Positions 26,905 to 37,990 of a DNA stretch of 64,000 nucleotides are shown in pieces (the first letter of the stretch is position 1; every line of letters starts with the position of its first letter). The position numbers and the translations under genes were made by a program. The stretch comes from Paludibacter sp. (GTDB lineage: Bacteria > Bacteroidota > Bacteroidia > Bacteroidales > Paludibacteraceae), in NCBI GenBank assembly GCA_028692715.1, contig JAQUWU010000003.1:1-64000 (forward strand), in the 5' to 3' direction. The notes beneath the pieces are model-generated. The model worked only from the letters and a program-made list of their open reading frames with translations, made no database searches and had not been told where the DNA came from.

Positions 26905-27167
26905 TAAGTAATTGAAAACAAATAATGTCGTATTTTGCATGAAAATATTTAAGAATAGAATGCTGATTTTCACTGATAGAGTGGATTTGAAAAAACGGAT
27001 TTGAATTCCGATAAATCGGAATGATTTACAGATAGTTGCGTCTTAATCATCTTGCCGAAGGCAAGAAAAATCCGTTTCGTTTTATCCTTTATTTTCCGAT
27101 AAATCAGCGAAAATCAGCGTTCTATTAATGTTTCTAAATGGTACATTAATTTGTTCCATTTACTTAC
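26905..27167. repeat. Foldback repeat family B, copy 1 (263 bases)
   Basis: A 263-base block almost identical to 36623-36885 (only a handful of differences). Its ends, TAAGTAATTGAAAACAAA and the complement of the right end (TAAGTAAATGGAACAAATT), are imperfect inverted repeats. Inside, 'gctgattttcactgat' on the left pairs with 'aatcagcgaaaatcagc' on the right, and 'aacggattt' with 'aaatccgtt', so the whole element folds on itself. It encodes nothing. No clear target duplication is visible. Confidence 0.85.
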
Positions 27168-27367
27168 TTTCTCATAATAATCAAACCATAGGTATTTTAT
27201 TGTACAGATAAAAATGATAGTTTTGTCAAATTAACTTTACCTGAAAACAATACATCTATACTTGTCGATAAATATCAATTATATTTACCTTCTGAAAGGC
27301 AAATATTACAAGAATTAAAAAATAAATTAAGTACTTTCAACAACAATCATCACAAGAATAATAATTT

Positions 27368-28582
27368 ATGGCTATAACCAAACAACTCCATATTCAATCC
27401 CAAGAACTCAATCTCCAGATTTCCCTTCCTGCCTCCAAAAGTATCAGCAACCGCGCTTTGATTTTGAATGCATTAGCATACAGTCCGTTTGAAATTCAGA
27501 ACCTTTCAGATTGCGATGACACACGCGTAATGGTAAAAGCATTTGATTCTAACGATACAACTTTTGATATTGGCGCAGCAGGAACTTCAATGCGCTTTCT
27601 TACCGCTTTTTTGTCAAAAACAGTAGGCGAATGGATGATTACCGGAAGTAAGCGGATGAAGAATCGTCCGATTAGAATATTAGTGGATGCTTTAAATAGT
27701 TTAGGAGCACGAATTGAATACGTTGAAAATGAAGGCTTTCCACCTTTACGCATTTTTGGCTGCGCATTAACGGGAGGCGAAATCAGTTTGAATGGCGGTG
27801 TGAGCAGTCAGTATATTTCTGCTTTAATGATGGTAGCTCCTTATATGCAAAACGGATTGAAAATTAAATTGGAAAGAAATGTGATTTCAGTTCCATATAT
27901 TCAAATGACTATGAGCATGATGAGGGAATATGGTGTGAATGTGGTTTTTGAAAATAATGTAATTGATATTGAACCTCAAATTTACAAACCTATTCAATAC
28001 AAAGTAGAATCAGACTGGTCGGCAGCTTCCTACTGGTACGAAATACTTTCGATTGTACACAAAGGTCAGATATTTTTAAAAGGTTTATATAAAAATAGCT
28101 CACAAGGAGACAATAAAGTAGCTGAACTTTTTGAACAACTAGGAGTGAAAACTCAATATCAGGAAGATGGTGTTTTACTTACTCCAAATGGAAATTCAGT
28201 TGAAAAATTTGAATATAATTTTGTAAATCAACCTGATTTGGCACAGACTTTTGCCGTGACTTGTTGTTTGAAAAATATCCCGTTTCATTTTAAAGGCGTT
28301 CAAAGTCTGAAAATTAAAGAAACCGATAGAATTGCAGCACTGATAAACGAACTGAAGAAACTTGGTTATGTTTTAGTTGAACCAAAAAACGGAGAATTAG
28401 CATGGCAAGGTAAGAGATGCGAACCGGAAACGACTATCAGCATTGCTACTTACGAAGATCATCGCATGGCTATGGCATTTGCACCGGCAGCATTAATTAC
28501 TGCACTTATTATTGAAGAACCGCAGGTTGTAAGCAAGTCTTATCCTACTTTCTGGGAAGATATTGCCAAAATTCAAAACTAA
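27368..28582 (+). CDS. aroA: 3-phosphoshikimate 1-carboxyvinyltransferase (EPSP synthase)
   Basis: The 404-residue protein is slightly shorter than the usual ~430. It has 'LPASKSISNRALILNAL' (shikimate/PEP-binding Lys-Ser-Asn-Arg), 'GAAGTSMRFLTAF' (the family loop, usually GNAGTxxR), 'QYISALMM', 'KIKETDRIAAL' and 'YEDHRMAMAFAPAAL'. It makes EPSP from shikimate 3-phosphate and PEP in chorismate biosynthesis. Eleven bases separate it from fetA, so the two may share a transcript. Upstream are repeats and no clear promoter. Confidence 0.93.
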   Translation: MAITKQLHIQSQELNLQISLPASKSISNRALILNALAYSPFEIQNLSDCDDTRVMVKAFDSNDTTFDIGAAGTSMRFLTAFLSKTVGEWMITGSKRMKNRPIRILVDALNSLGARIEYVENEGFPPLRIFGCALTGGEISLNGGVSSQYISALMMVAPYMQNGLKIKLERNVISVPYIQMTMSMMREYGVNVVFENNVIDIEPQIYKPIQYKVESDWSAASYWYEILSIVHKGQIFLKGLYKNSSQGDNKVAELFEQLGVKTQYQEDGVLLTPNGNSVEKFEYNFVNQPDLAQTFAVTCCLKNIPFHFKGVQSLKIKETDRIAALINELKKLGYVLVEPKNGELAWQGKRCEPETTISIATYEDHRMAMAFAPAALITALIIEEPQVVSKSYPTFWEDIAKIQN

Positions 28583-28593
28583 TAATTTTTAAA

Positions 28594-29223
28594 ATGTTCA
28601 AGCTCGAAAATATCACAAAAACATTTACGAAACAATTTGTTCTGCAAAACTTCTCGTATGAAATTCTGAAGGGTGACAAAGTGATTATTTCAGGTAAATC
28701 GGGCATTGGTAAAACAACTTTATTTCGCTTGCTTTTAGGATTTGAAACAGTGGACAGTGGAAATATTTTTTTTGAAGATCAACTTTTAAACGAACAAACA
28801 GTTTGGGAGTTACGCAAAAAAGTGGCTTATGTTAGTCAGGATTTGAATATCGGACGAGGGAAAGTTCAATCATTATTTGATGAAACTCTTTCGTTAAAGT
28901 CTAATATTCAATACAAAAATTCATCGAATGATAAAATAAATGACCTTTTTATTCAATTTAATTTAGACAAAAGCTTATTAGACAAGGATGTTGAGGAGTT
29001 GTCAGGAGGCGAGAAGCAACGAATTGCTATAATCAATGCATTGTTGTTAAACCGAGACATTTTCTTTCTTGATGAAATCACATCAGCTTTGGATAAAACA
29101 TTAAAGTTCAAGGTGATGGATTTCTTTTTCGAAAATCCATCTTATACCGTTTTATCTGTTTCGCATGATAATTACTTGCCACAAAACACTGAAATTAAAA
29201 TAATTAATTTAGATAAAGTATGA
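28594..29223 (+). CDS. fetA: ABC transporter ATP-binding protein, FetA-like
   Basis: The 209-residue protein has Walker A 'GKSGIGKT' (34-41), signature 'LSGGEKQRIA', Walker B 'IFFLDEITSALD' and H-loop 'VLSVSHD'. Its start comes 11 bases after aroA, and its last four bases overlap the permease start (ATGA at 29220-29223). The FetA/FetB pair is implicated in iron export and oxidative-stress resistance in E. coli; that role is carried over here by family and gene pairing. Confidence 0.85.
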   Translation: MFKLENITKTFTKQFVLQNFSYEILKGDKVIISGKSGIGKTTLFRLLLGFETVDSGNIFFEDQLLNEQTVWELRKKVAYVSQDLNIGRGKVQSLFDETLSLKSNIQYKNSSNDKINDLFIQFNLDKSLLDKDVEELSGGEKQRIAIINALLLNRDIFFLDEITSALDKTLKFKVMDFFFENPSYTVLSVSHDNYLPQNTEIKIINLDKV

Positions 29224-30014
29224 GCGGAGCAGTAGATTTATCAGCTTTTTCGATGATAATGTGCGGTGTTCTTCTTGCCGTACCAATAATCATTATAGTA
29301 TATTTAAAATTGGGAATTGCTAAAAAGTTGATGATTTCAACTACTCGAATGGCTGTTCAACTGGTTTTAATTGGGTTTTTTCTTGAATATCTTTTTCGTT
29401 ACAATAACTGGCTGGCCAATATTGTCTGGTTTGTTATTATGATAACTATTGCCGTTATTTCGGTCATAAATAATTCAGGTTTGAAAATTAAACATTTTGC
29501 ATCTCCTCTTTTATTAGCTTTTCTACTATCTAACTTTTTTGTTGTTATTTATTTCAATTTATTTATTTCCAGACTCGATTTTATTTTCGATGCAAAGTAT
29601 ATGATTGCCATCGGAGGAATGATTTTGGGTAATTCACTGCGTGCAAATGTAGTAGGGCTGGGCGATTTTTATAAATCATTGAGAAAAGATGAGCAGTTAT
29701 ATTTATATAAATTATCACTTGGTGCAACGAAATACGAAGCTTTATTACCTTTTGCAAAAAGAAGTTTTATTGCGGCGATAAATCCTACCATCGCGACTAT
29801 GGCTACTATGGGCATTGTGTCTTTACCGGGCATGATGACAGGTCAGATTCTTGGAGGTTCAGTGCCTTTAGTTGCTATCAAATATCAAATCGCTATCATG
29901 GTAGCTATTCTGACCTCAACTTTTTTAAGCATTGGATTAAGTATTCTATTTACTGTTCGTTTTTCTTTTTACCAAAATGGTGTTATCAAGAAGAGTATTT
30001 TTAAAAGCAAATAA
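29220..30014 (+). CDS. fetB: ABC transporter permease, FetB family (UPF0014)
   Basis: The 264-residue inner-membrane protein has about seven hydrophobic segments. 'IGGMILGNSLRANVVGLGDF' and 'GIVSLPGMMTGQILGGSVPL' are family hallmarks; 'LSLGATKYEALLPFAKRS' is the coupling region facing the ATPase. It overlaps fetA by four bases, so both are made together. Likely iron or metal export; substrate not proven. Confidence 0.88.
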   Translation: MSGAVDLSAFSMIMCGVLLAVPIIIIVYLKLGIAKKLMISTTRMAVQLVLIGFFLEYLFRYNNWLANIVWFVIMITIAVISVINNSGLKIKHFASPLLLAFLLSNFFVVIYFNLFISRLDFIFDAKYMIAIGGMILGNSLRANVVGLGDFYKSLRKDEQLYLYKLSLGATKYEALLPFAKRSFIAAINPTIATMATMGIVSLPGMMTGQILGGSVPLVAIKYQIAIMVAILTSTFLSIGLSILFTVRFSFYQNGVIKKSIFKSK

Positions 30015-30018
30015 GTGC

Positions 30019-30507
30019 TTACTTCTTCGTTAATTTTTCCAAGACCTCAAATACAATGGGACAAGTATAAGCATTTTTGACTGACAGTTGATATATCTGA
30101 TAAAAACGTTTACGGTCGGTATGTGGATATTCTCTACACGCTTTAGGGCGAGATTCGTAAATAGCGCAATAATTATCATCGCCTAAAAACGGACAAGGCA
30201 TAGTTTGAAAAACCGTGTCGCCATCTTCATCTATTCGTAGATATTTTTTTATCACATCTACAGATTTCATTCGAAGCGATTTCGACATGCGTTCTACATC
30301 TTTATCTGTAATTCGTGGACCAAGCGAACGACAACAATTGGCACATTTAAGACAATCAACTCTATCAGAAACTTCATCGTGCAAATCATGAATGATTATA
30401 TCCATGCTTTCCAACTTTTTTTTATTTTTAGAAAAGTATTTTTTCCAATAGGGTTCCGCTTTTAAAGCCAAAACACTCAAAAGATTATGATCAATTTGTT
30501 TGCTCAC
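30019..30507 (-). CDS. YkgJ-family cysteine cluster protein
   Basis: The 162-residue protein carries the family cysteines in two groups: 'CLKCANCCRSLGP' (about 54-66) and 'CPFLGDDNYCAIYESRPKAC' with 'REYPH' (about 104-128). The family (formerly UPF0153) binds zinc or an iron-sulfur cluster; the precise job is unknown. It is convergent with fetB, with 4 bases between the stops, and divergent from spt. No signal peptide. Confidence 0.85.
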   Translation of the reverse strand: MSKQIDHNLLSVLALKAEPYWKKYFSKNKKKLESMDIIIHDLHDEVSDRVDCLKCANCCRSLGPRITDKDVERMSKSLRMKSVDVIKKYLRIDEDGDTVFQTMPCPFLGDDNYCAIYESRPKACREYPHTDRKRFYQIYQLSVKNAYTCPIVFEVLEKLTKK

Positions 30508-30595
30508 TTTTTATTAAGTTGTGTATTTTTAGGCAGTAAAAATACAGAATAATACAATAGCAATCAATAAAAATGGTTTTTTAGACAAAAAATAG

Positions 30596-30603
30596 TATCT
30601 TTG
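30596..30603 (+). promoter_or_regulatory. -7 element of the spt promoter
   Basis: TATCTTTG matches TAnnTTTG; it is followed by GCAGCC, as often in this phylum. It lies 32 bases before the ATG at 30636. Confidence 0.6.
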
Positions 30604-30635
30604 CAGCCGTTTTATTTATATAGAAATATATTTTT

Positions 30636-31823
30636 ATGAGTCAACTAAGTAATGTATTGGGACAATATGATGCGCCCCAACAAGCAAAAGCTATGGGCGT
30701 GTATCCTTATTTCCGTCCCATTGAATCCGATCAGGACACTGTTGTCACCATTGCGGGGAAACGGGTTTTGATGTTTGGGTCTAACAGTTATCTGGGACTT
30801 ACAAACCATCCTCAATTAAAAGAAGCTGCCATTAAAGCGGTGGAAAAATATGGGACAGGATGTGCTGGGTCAAGATTCCTAAACGGTACGTTGGATATTC
30901 ATTTAGAATTGGAAGACCGTTTAGCGAAATTAGTAAATAAAGAAGCCGCACTGGTATATGCAACAGGATTCTCGGTAAATTCGGGTGTCGTTCCTTGTAT
31001 TACCGGTCGCGAAGACTATTTAATTTTTGATGAATTTGATCATGCATCCATCATTGAAGGGAAAAGACTTTCTTTTTCAAAACAATTTAAATATCGACAC
31101 AACGATATGGATGCATTGGAAAAACTACTTCAACGATGCGAACCTGACAAGTTAAAAGTGATTGTAACTGATGGAGTGTTCAGTATGGAAGGTGATGTTG
31201 CAAAACTGCCTGAAATAGTAGATCTATCGAAAAAATATAATGCATCAATAATGGTTGATGAAGCACATTCATTAGGCGTTTTTGGTAAAACGGGAGCAGG
31301 TATCTGCGAACATTTTGGCGTTTCGGATGATGTAGACTTAATTATGGGTACTTTCAGTAAATCGCTTGGAACAATTGGCGGTTTTATTGCCTCAGACGAG
31401 AATATTATCAATTACCTAAAACATAATTCCCGCACATTAATTTTTAGTGCCTCTATTACTCCTGCTTCAACAGGATGTGTATTGGCAGCTCTAGATGTAA
31501 TGGAGTCGGAAACATGGAGAAAAGATGCTCTTTGGGCAAATACAAAACGTGCAAAGGAAGGCTTTCTTAATGCAGGTTTTGAAATTGGACCTACAGAAAC
31601 TCCTATTATTCCGCTTTATGTGCGTGATAATACAAATACATTTAAATTGACTCGCATGTTAATGGACGATGGCGTATTTGTAAACCCGGTAGTTTCACCT
31701 GCTGTACGTTCGGAAGATTCGTTAATACGATATTCTTTAATGGCAACTCATACTTTCGATCAGATTGATGAATCCATTCTTAAAATTTCAAATGCAGCCC
31801 GTAAATTGGGGATTATTGAATAA
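30636..31823 (+). CDS. spt: Serine palmitoyltransferase-type alpha-oxoamine synthase
   Basis: The 395-residue protein is of fold-type I PLP class II. The PLP Lys242 is in 'GTFSKSLGTIGGF', the cofactor Asp in 'IMVDEAHSLGVFG', and 'GTGCAGSRFLNGTLDIHLEL' binds substrate. The family includes KBL, ALAS, BioF and SPT; the N-terminal 'QYDAPQQAKAMGVYPYFRPI' resembles the Bacteroides sphingolipid enzyme, so the likely reaction is L-serine plus a fatty acyl-CoA giving 3-ketosphinganine. It is a single gene with promoter and terminator. Other sphingolipid genes are not in the window. Glycine C-acetyltransferase is the main alternative. Confidence 0.82.
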   Translation: MSQLSNVLGQYDAPQQAKAMGVYPYFRPIESDQDTVVTIAGKRVLMFGSNSYLGLTNHPQLKEAAIKAVEKYGTGCAGSRFLNGTLDIHLELEDRLAKLVNKEAALVYATGFSVNSGVVPCITGREDYLIFDEFDHASIIEGKRLSFSKQFKYRHNDMDALEKLLQRCEPDKLKVIVTDGVFSMEGDVAKLPEIVDLSKKYNASIMVDEAHSLGVFGKTGAGICEHFGVSDDVDLIMGTFSKSLGTIGGFIASDENIINYLKHNSRTLIFSASITPASTGCVLAALDVMESETWRKDALWANTKRAKEGFLNAGFEIGPTETPIIPLYVRDNTNTFKLTRMLMDDGVFVNPVVSPAVRSEDSLIRYSLMATHTFDQIDESILKISNAARKLGIIE

Positions 31824-31853
31824 TTTACCTTCACAAAAATTATTAAAACAATT

Positions 31854-31899
31854 GAATAGAACAAATCTTTTAAACAGATTAGTTCTATTCTTTGTTTTT
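31854..31899 (+). terminator. Intrinsic terminator after spt
   Basis: GAATAGAACAAATCT (31854-31868) pairs with AGATTAGTTCTATTC (31876-31890), followed by TTTGTTTTT. Confidence 0.8.
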
Positions 31900-31901
31900 A
31901 A

Positions 31902-33584
<1,683 letters not shown>

Positions 33585-33869
33585 TAATTATTATTGAAAT
33601 ATTTCGAAACACACAGAGTTTACAATAGTTCTAGATAGAAAAGAGAAGACTAAGTTCACTAATGGAACAACCAGAGCGACGAGGTATTGTGTTGTATATC
33701 AGCACGATTAATGGTTCTGTAAAAGAATCTTCAGATAATTTTAACTTGTGCCCTAAGTTTTTTCACTTCAATTTTTCCCTATGTGCTGGTCTCGACTGTG
33801 ACGTTTTTTTTGTGTTAAAGCATATCATAAATATCAACAACTACTTAACAACCTTTAATTTTGAGTATA

Positions 33870-34082
33870 ATGGAAGAGAAAATGAATGACTGTAAGGACA
33901 AAAACCGAAATCATCAGGCAACAGCGTCCGGTGGTGCAGTGTATGGATTCGGATTAATTGGAGCTGCTATTTATTTTATTTCACAAGCCACAACCTTTTG
34001 GTTGGGAGTTCTCGGTTTTCTTAAAGCAATTGTTTGGCCGGCAGTACTGGTTTACGAAGCTCTAAAATCGCTAGGAGCTTGA
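33870..34082 (+). CDS. Small conserved membrane protein
   Basis: From ATG 33870 the protein has 70 residues. A hydrophilic start ('MEEKMNDCKDKNRNHQATAS') is followed by two hydrophobic stretches ('GGAVYGFGLIGAAIYFISQA' and 'FWLGVLGFLKAIVWPAVLVY'). I recall this type as a conserved uncharacterised protein of Bacteroidota. Start by ATG 9 bases after a TTG. It is convergent with nfnB across a shared terminator (34105-34145). Function unknown. Confidence 0.75.
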   Translation: MEEKMNDCKDKNRNHQATASGGAVYGFGLIGAAIYFISQATTFWLGVLGFLKAIVWPAVLVYEALKSLGA

Positions 34083-34104
34083 TGCCTCCAAGATCATAAA
34101 TAAA

Positions 34105-34145
34105 AAGAATGCGCCATCCGAAATTAATTCGAATGGCGCATTCTT
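34105..34145. terminator. Bidirectional terminator between the small membrane protein gene and nfnB
   Basis: AAGAATGCGCCAT (34105-34117) pairs perfectly with ATGGCGCATTCTT (34133-34145). It serves convergent genes from both sides. Confidence 0.85.
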
Positions 34146-34171
34146 AATTCTTAACTCTTAATTGTTAATTA

Positions 34172-35632
34172 TCAATTGGATTTGATCCATTCATCCATGG
34201 CTTTTGCAGCTTTACGCCCATCGCCCATAGCAAGGATAACTGTTGCGCCTCCACGAACAATATCGCCTCCGGCAAAAATGATCGGAACAGCGGACTGCAT
34301 AGTTTCGCTATTTACCACCACAGTACCCCATTTGGTTACTTCAAGTCCCTGTACCGATTGAGGAATCAGCGGATTTGGCGAAACGCCCACACTCACTACA
34401 ACTTCATCTACTTCAACTAATACTGTTTCCCCTGGAACTTCAATAGGAGAACGACGTCCTGAAGCATCAGGTTCGCCGAGTTTCATTACCTGCAATAACA
34501 TATGAGTAACACGTCCTTGTTCGTTTCCAATATATTCAATCGGATTATGCAAAGTCAGAAAATCAATCCCTTCTTCTTTTGCATGCTTTACTTCTTCCAC
34601 ACGAGCCGGCATTTCTTCTTCAGAACGACGGTAAACAATCATGGCTTTTTCAGCACCCAACCGACGAGCAGTACGAACAGAATCCATAGCGGTATTACCG
34701 CCACCAATCACAGCTACTTTTTTGCCTTTAAAAACAGGAGTATCCGATTCAGGATTAGCTGCATCCATTAAATTGACACGAGTCAGGTATTCGTTTGAAG
34801 ACATTACACCAACATAATTTTCTCCTTTGATATTCATGAAACGAGGCAATCCGGCACCACTTGCCACAAAAATTCCTTTAAAACCATCGTCTTCCATATC
34901 TTTTATCGAAATGGTTTTTCCTACCACACAATTGGTTACAAAGTGAACTCCCATCGATTGCAAATTTTGGATTTCTACATCGACTATTTCGTTCGGCAAA
35001 CGGAACTCAGGGATACCGTATTTCAACACCCCACCAATTTCATGCAATGCTTCGAAAACAACTACTTCATAACCCAATTTTGCCATATCACCGGCAAAAG
35101 CTAATCCTGCAGGACCTGAACCAACAGCTGCAATTTTTATATTGTTATGTTCTGCCACTTGAGGAACAGAAATATTTCCACTTTCGCGTTCCCAGTCTGC
35201 TGCAAAGCGTTCCAAATGCCCCACTGCAACAGGATCTTTTCCCATTTTCAGATAAATACATTGACCTTCGCATTGCTTTTCCTGAGGACAAACACGTCCG
35301 CAAACAGCCGGCAATGCAGAAGTTTCTTTTAATGTTTTGGCCGCTTCTGCAAAATCTCCACGCTCTATATTTTTTACAAATTTTGGAATATTAATCCCTA
35401 CAGGACAACCCAGCATGCAAGTAGGATTCGCACAATCCAAACAACGTTTTGCTTCCTGCATTGCCATTTCAGCAGTTAGACCGAGGTTTACTTCCTCTAA
35501 TCTGGTATGGCTACGATATTCAGGATCGAGTTCGGGCATGTGAACACGGGGAATATCAGTTCGTTCTTTGGCTTTCATCGACTTGCGTAATTCTTCACGC
35601 CATGCTAATGCTCTTTCTTCTTTGTGATTCAT
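34172..35632 (-). CDS. nfnB: NfnB: large subunit of NADH-dependent ferredoxin:NADP+ oxidoreductase
   Basis: The 486-residue protein is related to the glutamate synthase small subunit. N-terminal cluster cysteines occur in 'CLDCANPTCMLGCPVGINIP' and 'CGRVCPQEKQCEGQC', holding two [4Fe-4S] clusters. 'AVGSGPAGLAFAGDMAKLGY' binds FAD and 'AVIGGGNTAMDSVRTARRLG' binds NADPH; the C-terminal 'IFAGGDIVRGGATVILAMGD' completes the FAD site. It lies 28 bases after nfnA, whose product is the small FAD/[2Fe-2S] subunit. That pairing argues for Nfn rather than GltD, as no gltB is near. Nfn couples NADH and reduced ferredoxin oxidation to NADPH formation by electron bifurcation. Confidence 0.88.
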   Translation of the reverse strand: MNHKEERALAWREELRKSMKAKERTDIPRVHMPELDPEYRSHTRLEEVNLGLTAEMAMQEAKRCLDCANPTCMLGCPVGINIPKFVKNIERGDFAEAAKTLKETSALPAVCGRVCPQEKQCEGQCIYLKMGKDPVAVGHLERFAADWERESGNISVPQVAEHNNIKIAAVGSGPAGLAFAGDMAKLGYEVVVFEALHEIGGVLKYGIPEFRLPNEIVDVEIQNLQSMGVHFVTNCVVGKTISIKDMEDDGFKGIFVASGAGLPRFMNIKGENYVGVMSSNEYLTRVNLMDAANPESDTPVFKGKKVAVIGGGNTAMDSVRTARRLGAEKAMIVYRRSEEEMPARVEEVKHAKEEGIDFLTLHNPIEYIGNEQGRVTHMLLQVMKLGEPDASGRRSPIEVPGETVLVEVDEVVVSVGVSPNPLIPQSVQGLEVTKWGTVVVNSETMQSAVPIIFAGGDIVRGGATVILAMGDGRKAAKAMDEWIKSN

Positions 35633-35660
35633 ATTTTAAATTATATAGCTATTTAGTTTA

Positions 35661-36497
35661 TCACTTTTTATTGTTCAATGATAACTCGTATTGTTCATTT
35701 TCTTCCCTTTCAATATCTTTATATCCACCTAAACGCATCAACATCTCATCAAAATCAACCTGATGTGCATCAAATTCAGGACCATCCACACATACAAATT
35801 TTGTTTTGCCTCCTACGCTAACCCTGCAAGCACCACACATTCCAGTTCCATCTACCATTATGGTATTGAGTGAAGCAAGTGTTGGAACTTCGTATTTTTT
35901 TGTCAACAGGCTAACAAACTTCATCATAATAGCTGGCCCAATGGTAACACATAAATCAACTTTCTCTCTATTTATCACGGTTTCCACTCCAGTTGTTACC
36001 AGGCCTTTATTTCCGTACGAGCCATCGTCTGTCATAATAATAACTTCATCAGAATTAACCCGCATTTGTTCTTCTAGTATAATTAAATCTTTTGTACGAG
36101 CTGCAAGTACTGTGATTACCTTGTTCCCAGCTGCTTTTAATGCTGCAACAATCGGCATCATGGGTGCAGTTCCTACACCACCGCAAGCACAGACTACGGT
36201 TCCAAATTTTTCGATATGAGTAGCTTTCCCAAGGGGACCAACCATATCGGTAATAAAATCACCTTCTTCCAATGCACATAATTTTGACGATGAAACACCC
36301 ATTTTTTGGACAACTAGCGTTATAGTTCCTTTTTGTAAATCGGCATCGGCTATTGTTAAGGGTATACGTTCACCTTTTAATCCAACTTTTACCATAACAA
36401 AATGTCCTGCCTTCCGCGATTTAGCAATTAGTGGAGCTTCCACTTCAAATTTTATCACATTAGCTGAGAAATACTCTTTACTGATGATTTTATTCAT
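35661..36497 (-). CDS. nfnA: NfnA: small subunit of NADH-dependent ferredoxin:NADP+ oxidoreductase
   Basis: The 278-residue protein is of the ferredoxin-NADP reductase/dihydroorotate dehydrogenase electron-transfer (PyrK-like) type. FAD-binding 'RIPLTIADAD' (about 40-49), NAD-binding 'CACGGVGTAPMMPIVAAL', and C-terminal cysteines 'MVDGTGMCGACRVSVGGKTK' with a following 'FVCVDGPEF' bind a [2Fe-2S] cluster. 'Sulfide dehydrogenase' or 'SudB' annotations describe the same family. It is the first gene of a two-gene unit with nfnB. The complex would supply NADPH and balance ferredoxin in an anaerobe. Confidence 0.88.
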   Translation of the reverse strand: MNKIISKEYFSANVIKFEVEAPLIAKSRKAGHFVMVKVGLKGERIPLTIADADLQKGTITLVVQKMGVSSSKLCALEEGDFITDMVGPLGKATHIEKFGTVVCACGGVGTAPMMPIVAALKAAGNKVITVLAARTKDLIILEEQMRVNSDEVIIMTDDGSYGNKGLVTTGVETVINREKVDLCVTIGPAIMMKFVSLLTKKYEVPTLASLNTIMVDGTGMCGACRVSVGGKTKFVCVDGPEFDAHQVDFDEMLMRLGGYKDIEREENEQYELSLNNKK

Positions 36498-37218
36498 TTT
36501 AAAAATTTTAATTATTCGAAACGCAAAATTACATAAAATTAATTCTAAATAAAGTTCTTGTTGTTATAAAAAACTGGAAAATGATTGATTTTATAAAGAA
36601 TTTTGGTTATGAGTGTATCAATTAAGTAATTGAAAACAAATAATGTCCTATTTTGCATAAAAATATTTAAGAATAGAACGCTGATTTTCACTGATAGAGT
36701 GGATTTGAAAAAACGGATTTGAATTCCGATAAATCGGAATGATTTACAGATAGTTGCGTCTTAATCATCTTGCCGAAGGCAAGAAAAATCCGTTTTGTTT
36801 TATCCTTCATTTTCCGATAAATCAGCGAAAATCAGCGTTCTATTAATGTTTCTAAATGGTACATTAATTTGTTCCATTTACTTACAATGGCTTAATATAA
36901 CAAATTATTTTTCTTGCAGATGGAACATGCCGAGTATTGCATGTCGTAAAATCGCAAAAAAAACCTACGAATCGGTATTTTCAGTTATCATATTGATCTA
37001 TAAAACCATAAATACTTTTGCGTCGAAGCATTGACTTTCGGAAATTGTTTGAAATAATATTGTTATAAAAACTTTTGAGGGAATAAGCATTTTTTATACT
37101 TCCGAAAAAAATAACTACATCTTAAAAAACGCTTTCATTTCATTCTCAAATATTTGCATTTCTCTTGATAAAAAGAAAGCTAAAAAATATATTTAGTTTG
37201 AAAAATTAAAAAAATCCC
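36498..37218. other. Intergenic region with family B repeat
   Basis: The 721 bases between nfnA (minus) and the end of acpH (minus) hold the second family B repeat at 36623-36885. An open frame of 79 codons at 36795-37034 lies partly in the repeat and is not believed. The remaining ~330 bases are AT-rich with no gene and no clear terminator for acpH. Confidence 0.65.
36623..36885. repeat. Foldback repeat family B, copy 2 (263 bases)
   Basis: Same length as, and nearly identical to, 26905-27167, in the same orientation, with the same imperfect inverted ends and the same internal pairing arms. The left flank ends ...TCAAT and the right flank begins AATGG; no firm duplication is seen. Both copies lie in gaps larger than 700 bases. 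Confidence 0.85.
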
Positions 37219-37809
37219 CTAATTCTCATTCCCAACAGTCTGATTTTCACAGAAAGCAATAAGGTCTTTAAAAAACAAATCAAACAACACCTCCAACTCA
37301 TCATGGTGTTGCTGCAAAAACTGTATCGTTTTATCGGGGTTGAGTGCTTTTACTTTATACTTTGACATTATTTCAAGTGAATTCCTTAACCCCTCTTGAC
37401 TTTGGTATTTATTTAATCTGTTGGATAAAATGAAGTGAAAAATAAAACCTTTTACTCTCGATGGTAAATGCCAGTAATTCAATAGAGCATAAAAATAAAA
37501 TTTCCAAGCGAAAAACAGAAGGGAAACAGAACTATACTTTCTGAAATTTTTTGCCAGAAAATAGTCGAAATACATATCCGAAATTATTCCTGAATACCTC
37601 GCAAAAGTGGGTCTTAAAAGTTTATTAAATTCAATAACAATTGGATGAGAATCGGTAAATTCATCAATCCTTCTATGAAAACGTATTCCTTCCCTAATCT
37701 TTGGTGGATAATCATTGAATTTACTTCCTTTCACAAAGTCGCCAATGAAATTTCCAATTTGAATTTTTGAATTTTTTCCTGATAAAAAAATATGTGCTAA
37801 ATAGTTCAA
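37219..37809 (-). CDS. acpH: Acyl carrier protein phosphodiesterase-like protein (AcpH/DUF479)
   Basis: The start is taken at TTG 37809, giving 196 residues beginning '(M)NYLAHIFLSG', the exact family N-terminus; the longer frame from 37914 adds 35 AT-derived residues that do not fit. 'IGNFIGDFVKGSKFNDYP' and 'GIRFHRRIDEFTDSHPIV' carry the metal-binding residues (Asp, His, Asp/His). The family removes phosphopantetheine from acyl carrier protein in E. coli. It is divergent from the SpmAB-like gene. Overall the family assignment is good; the activity is by homology. Confidence 0.85.
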   Translation of the reverse strand: MNYLAHIFLSGKNSKIQIGNFIGDFVKGSKFNDYPPKIREGIRFHRRIDEFTDSHPIVIEFNKLLRPTFARYSGIISDMYFDYFLAKNFRKYSSVSLLFFAWKFYFYALLNYWHLPSRVKGFIFHFILSNRLNKYQSQEGLRNSLEIMSKYKVKALNPDKTIQFLQQHHDELEVLFDLFFKDLIAFCENQTVGNEN

Positions 37810-37901
37810 GTTAATTAATTTAAATTCTCTACAAAAATAGCGATAATAATTAATTTTAAACTTTAAACAAGGCAAATGAATAGTTATGGTAAAACAAAAT
37901 C

Positions 37902-37930
37902 TTGAGCAAAACAAAAAAAATGTACTTTTG
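37902..37930 (+). promoter_or_regulatory. Promoter of the SpmAB-like gene
   Basis: TTG at 37902-37904, an 18-base spacer and TACTTTTG at 37923-37930, 60 bases before the ATG at 37991. Confidence 0.55.
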
Positions 37931-37990
37931 TATTTCTAAATTTTAAAAAAATATCGTTTTCTTTTCATTAACCCCACCAAATCGTTAAAA

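Larger units (their letters stand above)
26616..27367. other. Intergenic region with stacked repeats
   Basis: The 752 bases hold, in order, a 'cgcaaag' foldback patch (26738-26868) and the 263-base family B element (26905-27167). No gene is seen. The promoter of aroA should lie in 27168-27367, but no clear TAnnTTTG was found. Confidence 0.7.

Noticed and set aside
33662-33889. 75-codon open frame before the small membrane protein gene
   Set aside because: It overlaps the better-supported gene starting at 33870, has no domain, and its composition is not protein-like.
34172-35632. Glutamate synthase small subunit (gltD)
   Set aside because: There is no large subunit gene nearby, and the tight pair with an NfnA-type gene supports NfnB.
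36795-37034. 79-codon open frame
   Set aside because: Its first part lies in the family B repeat; the equivalent frame is not kept in the other copy's flank.
37810-37914. Upstream extension of acpH
   Set aside because: The family begins with (M)NYLAH, which matches TTG 37809; the extension has no family likeness.
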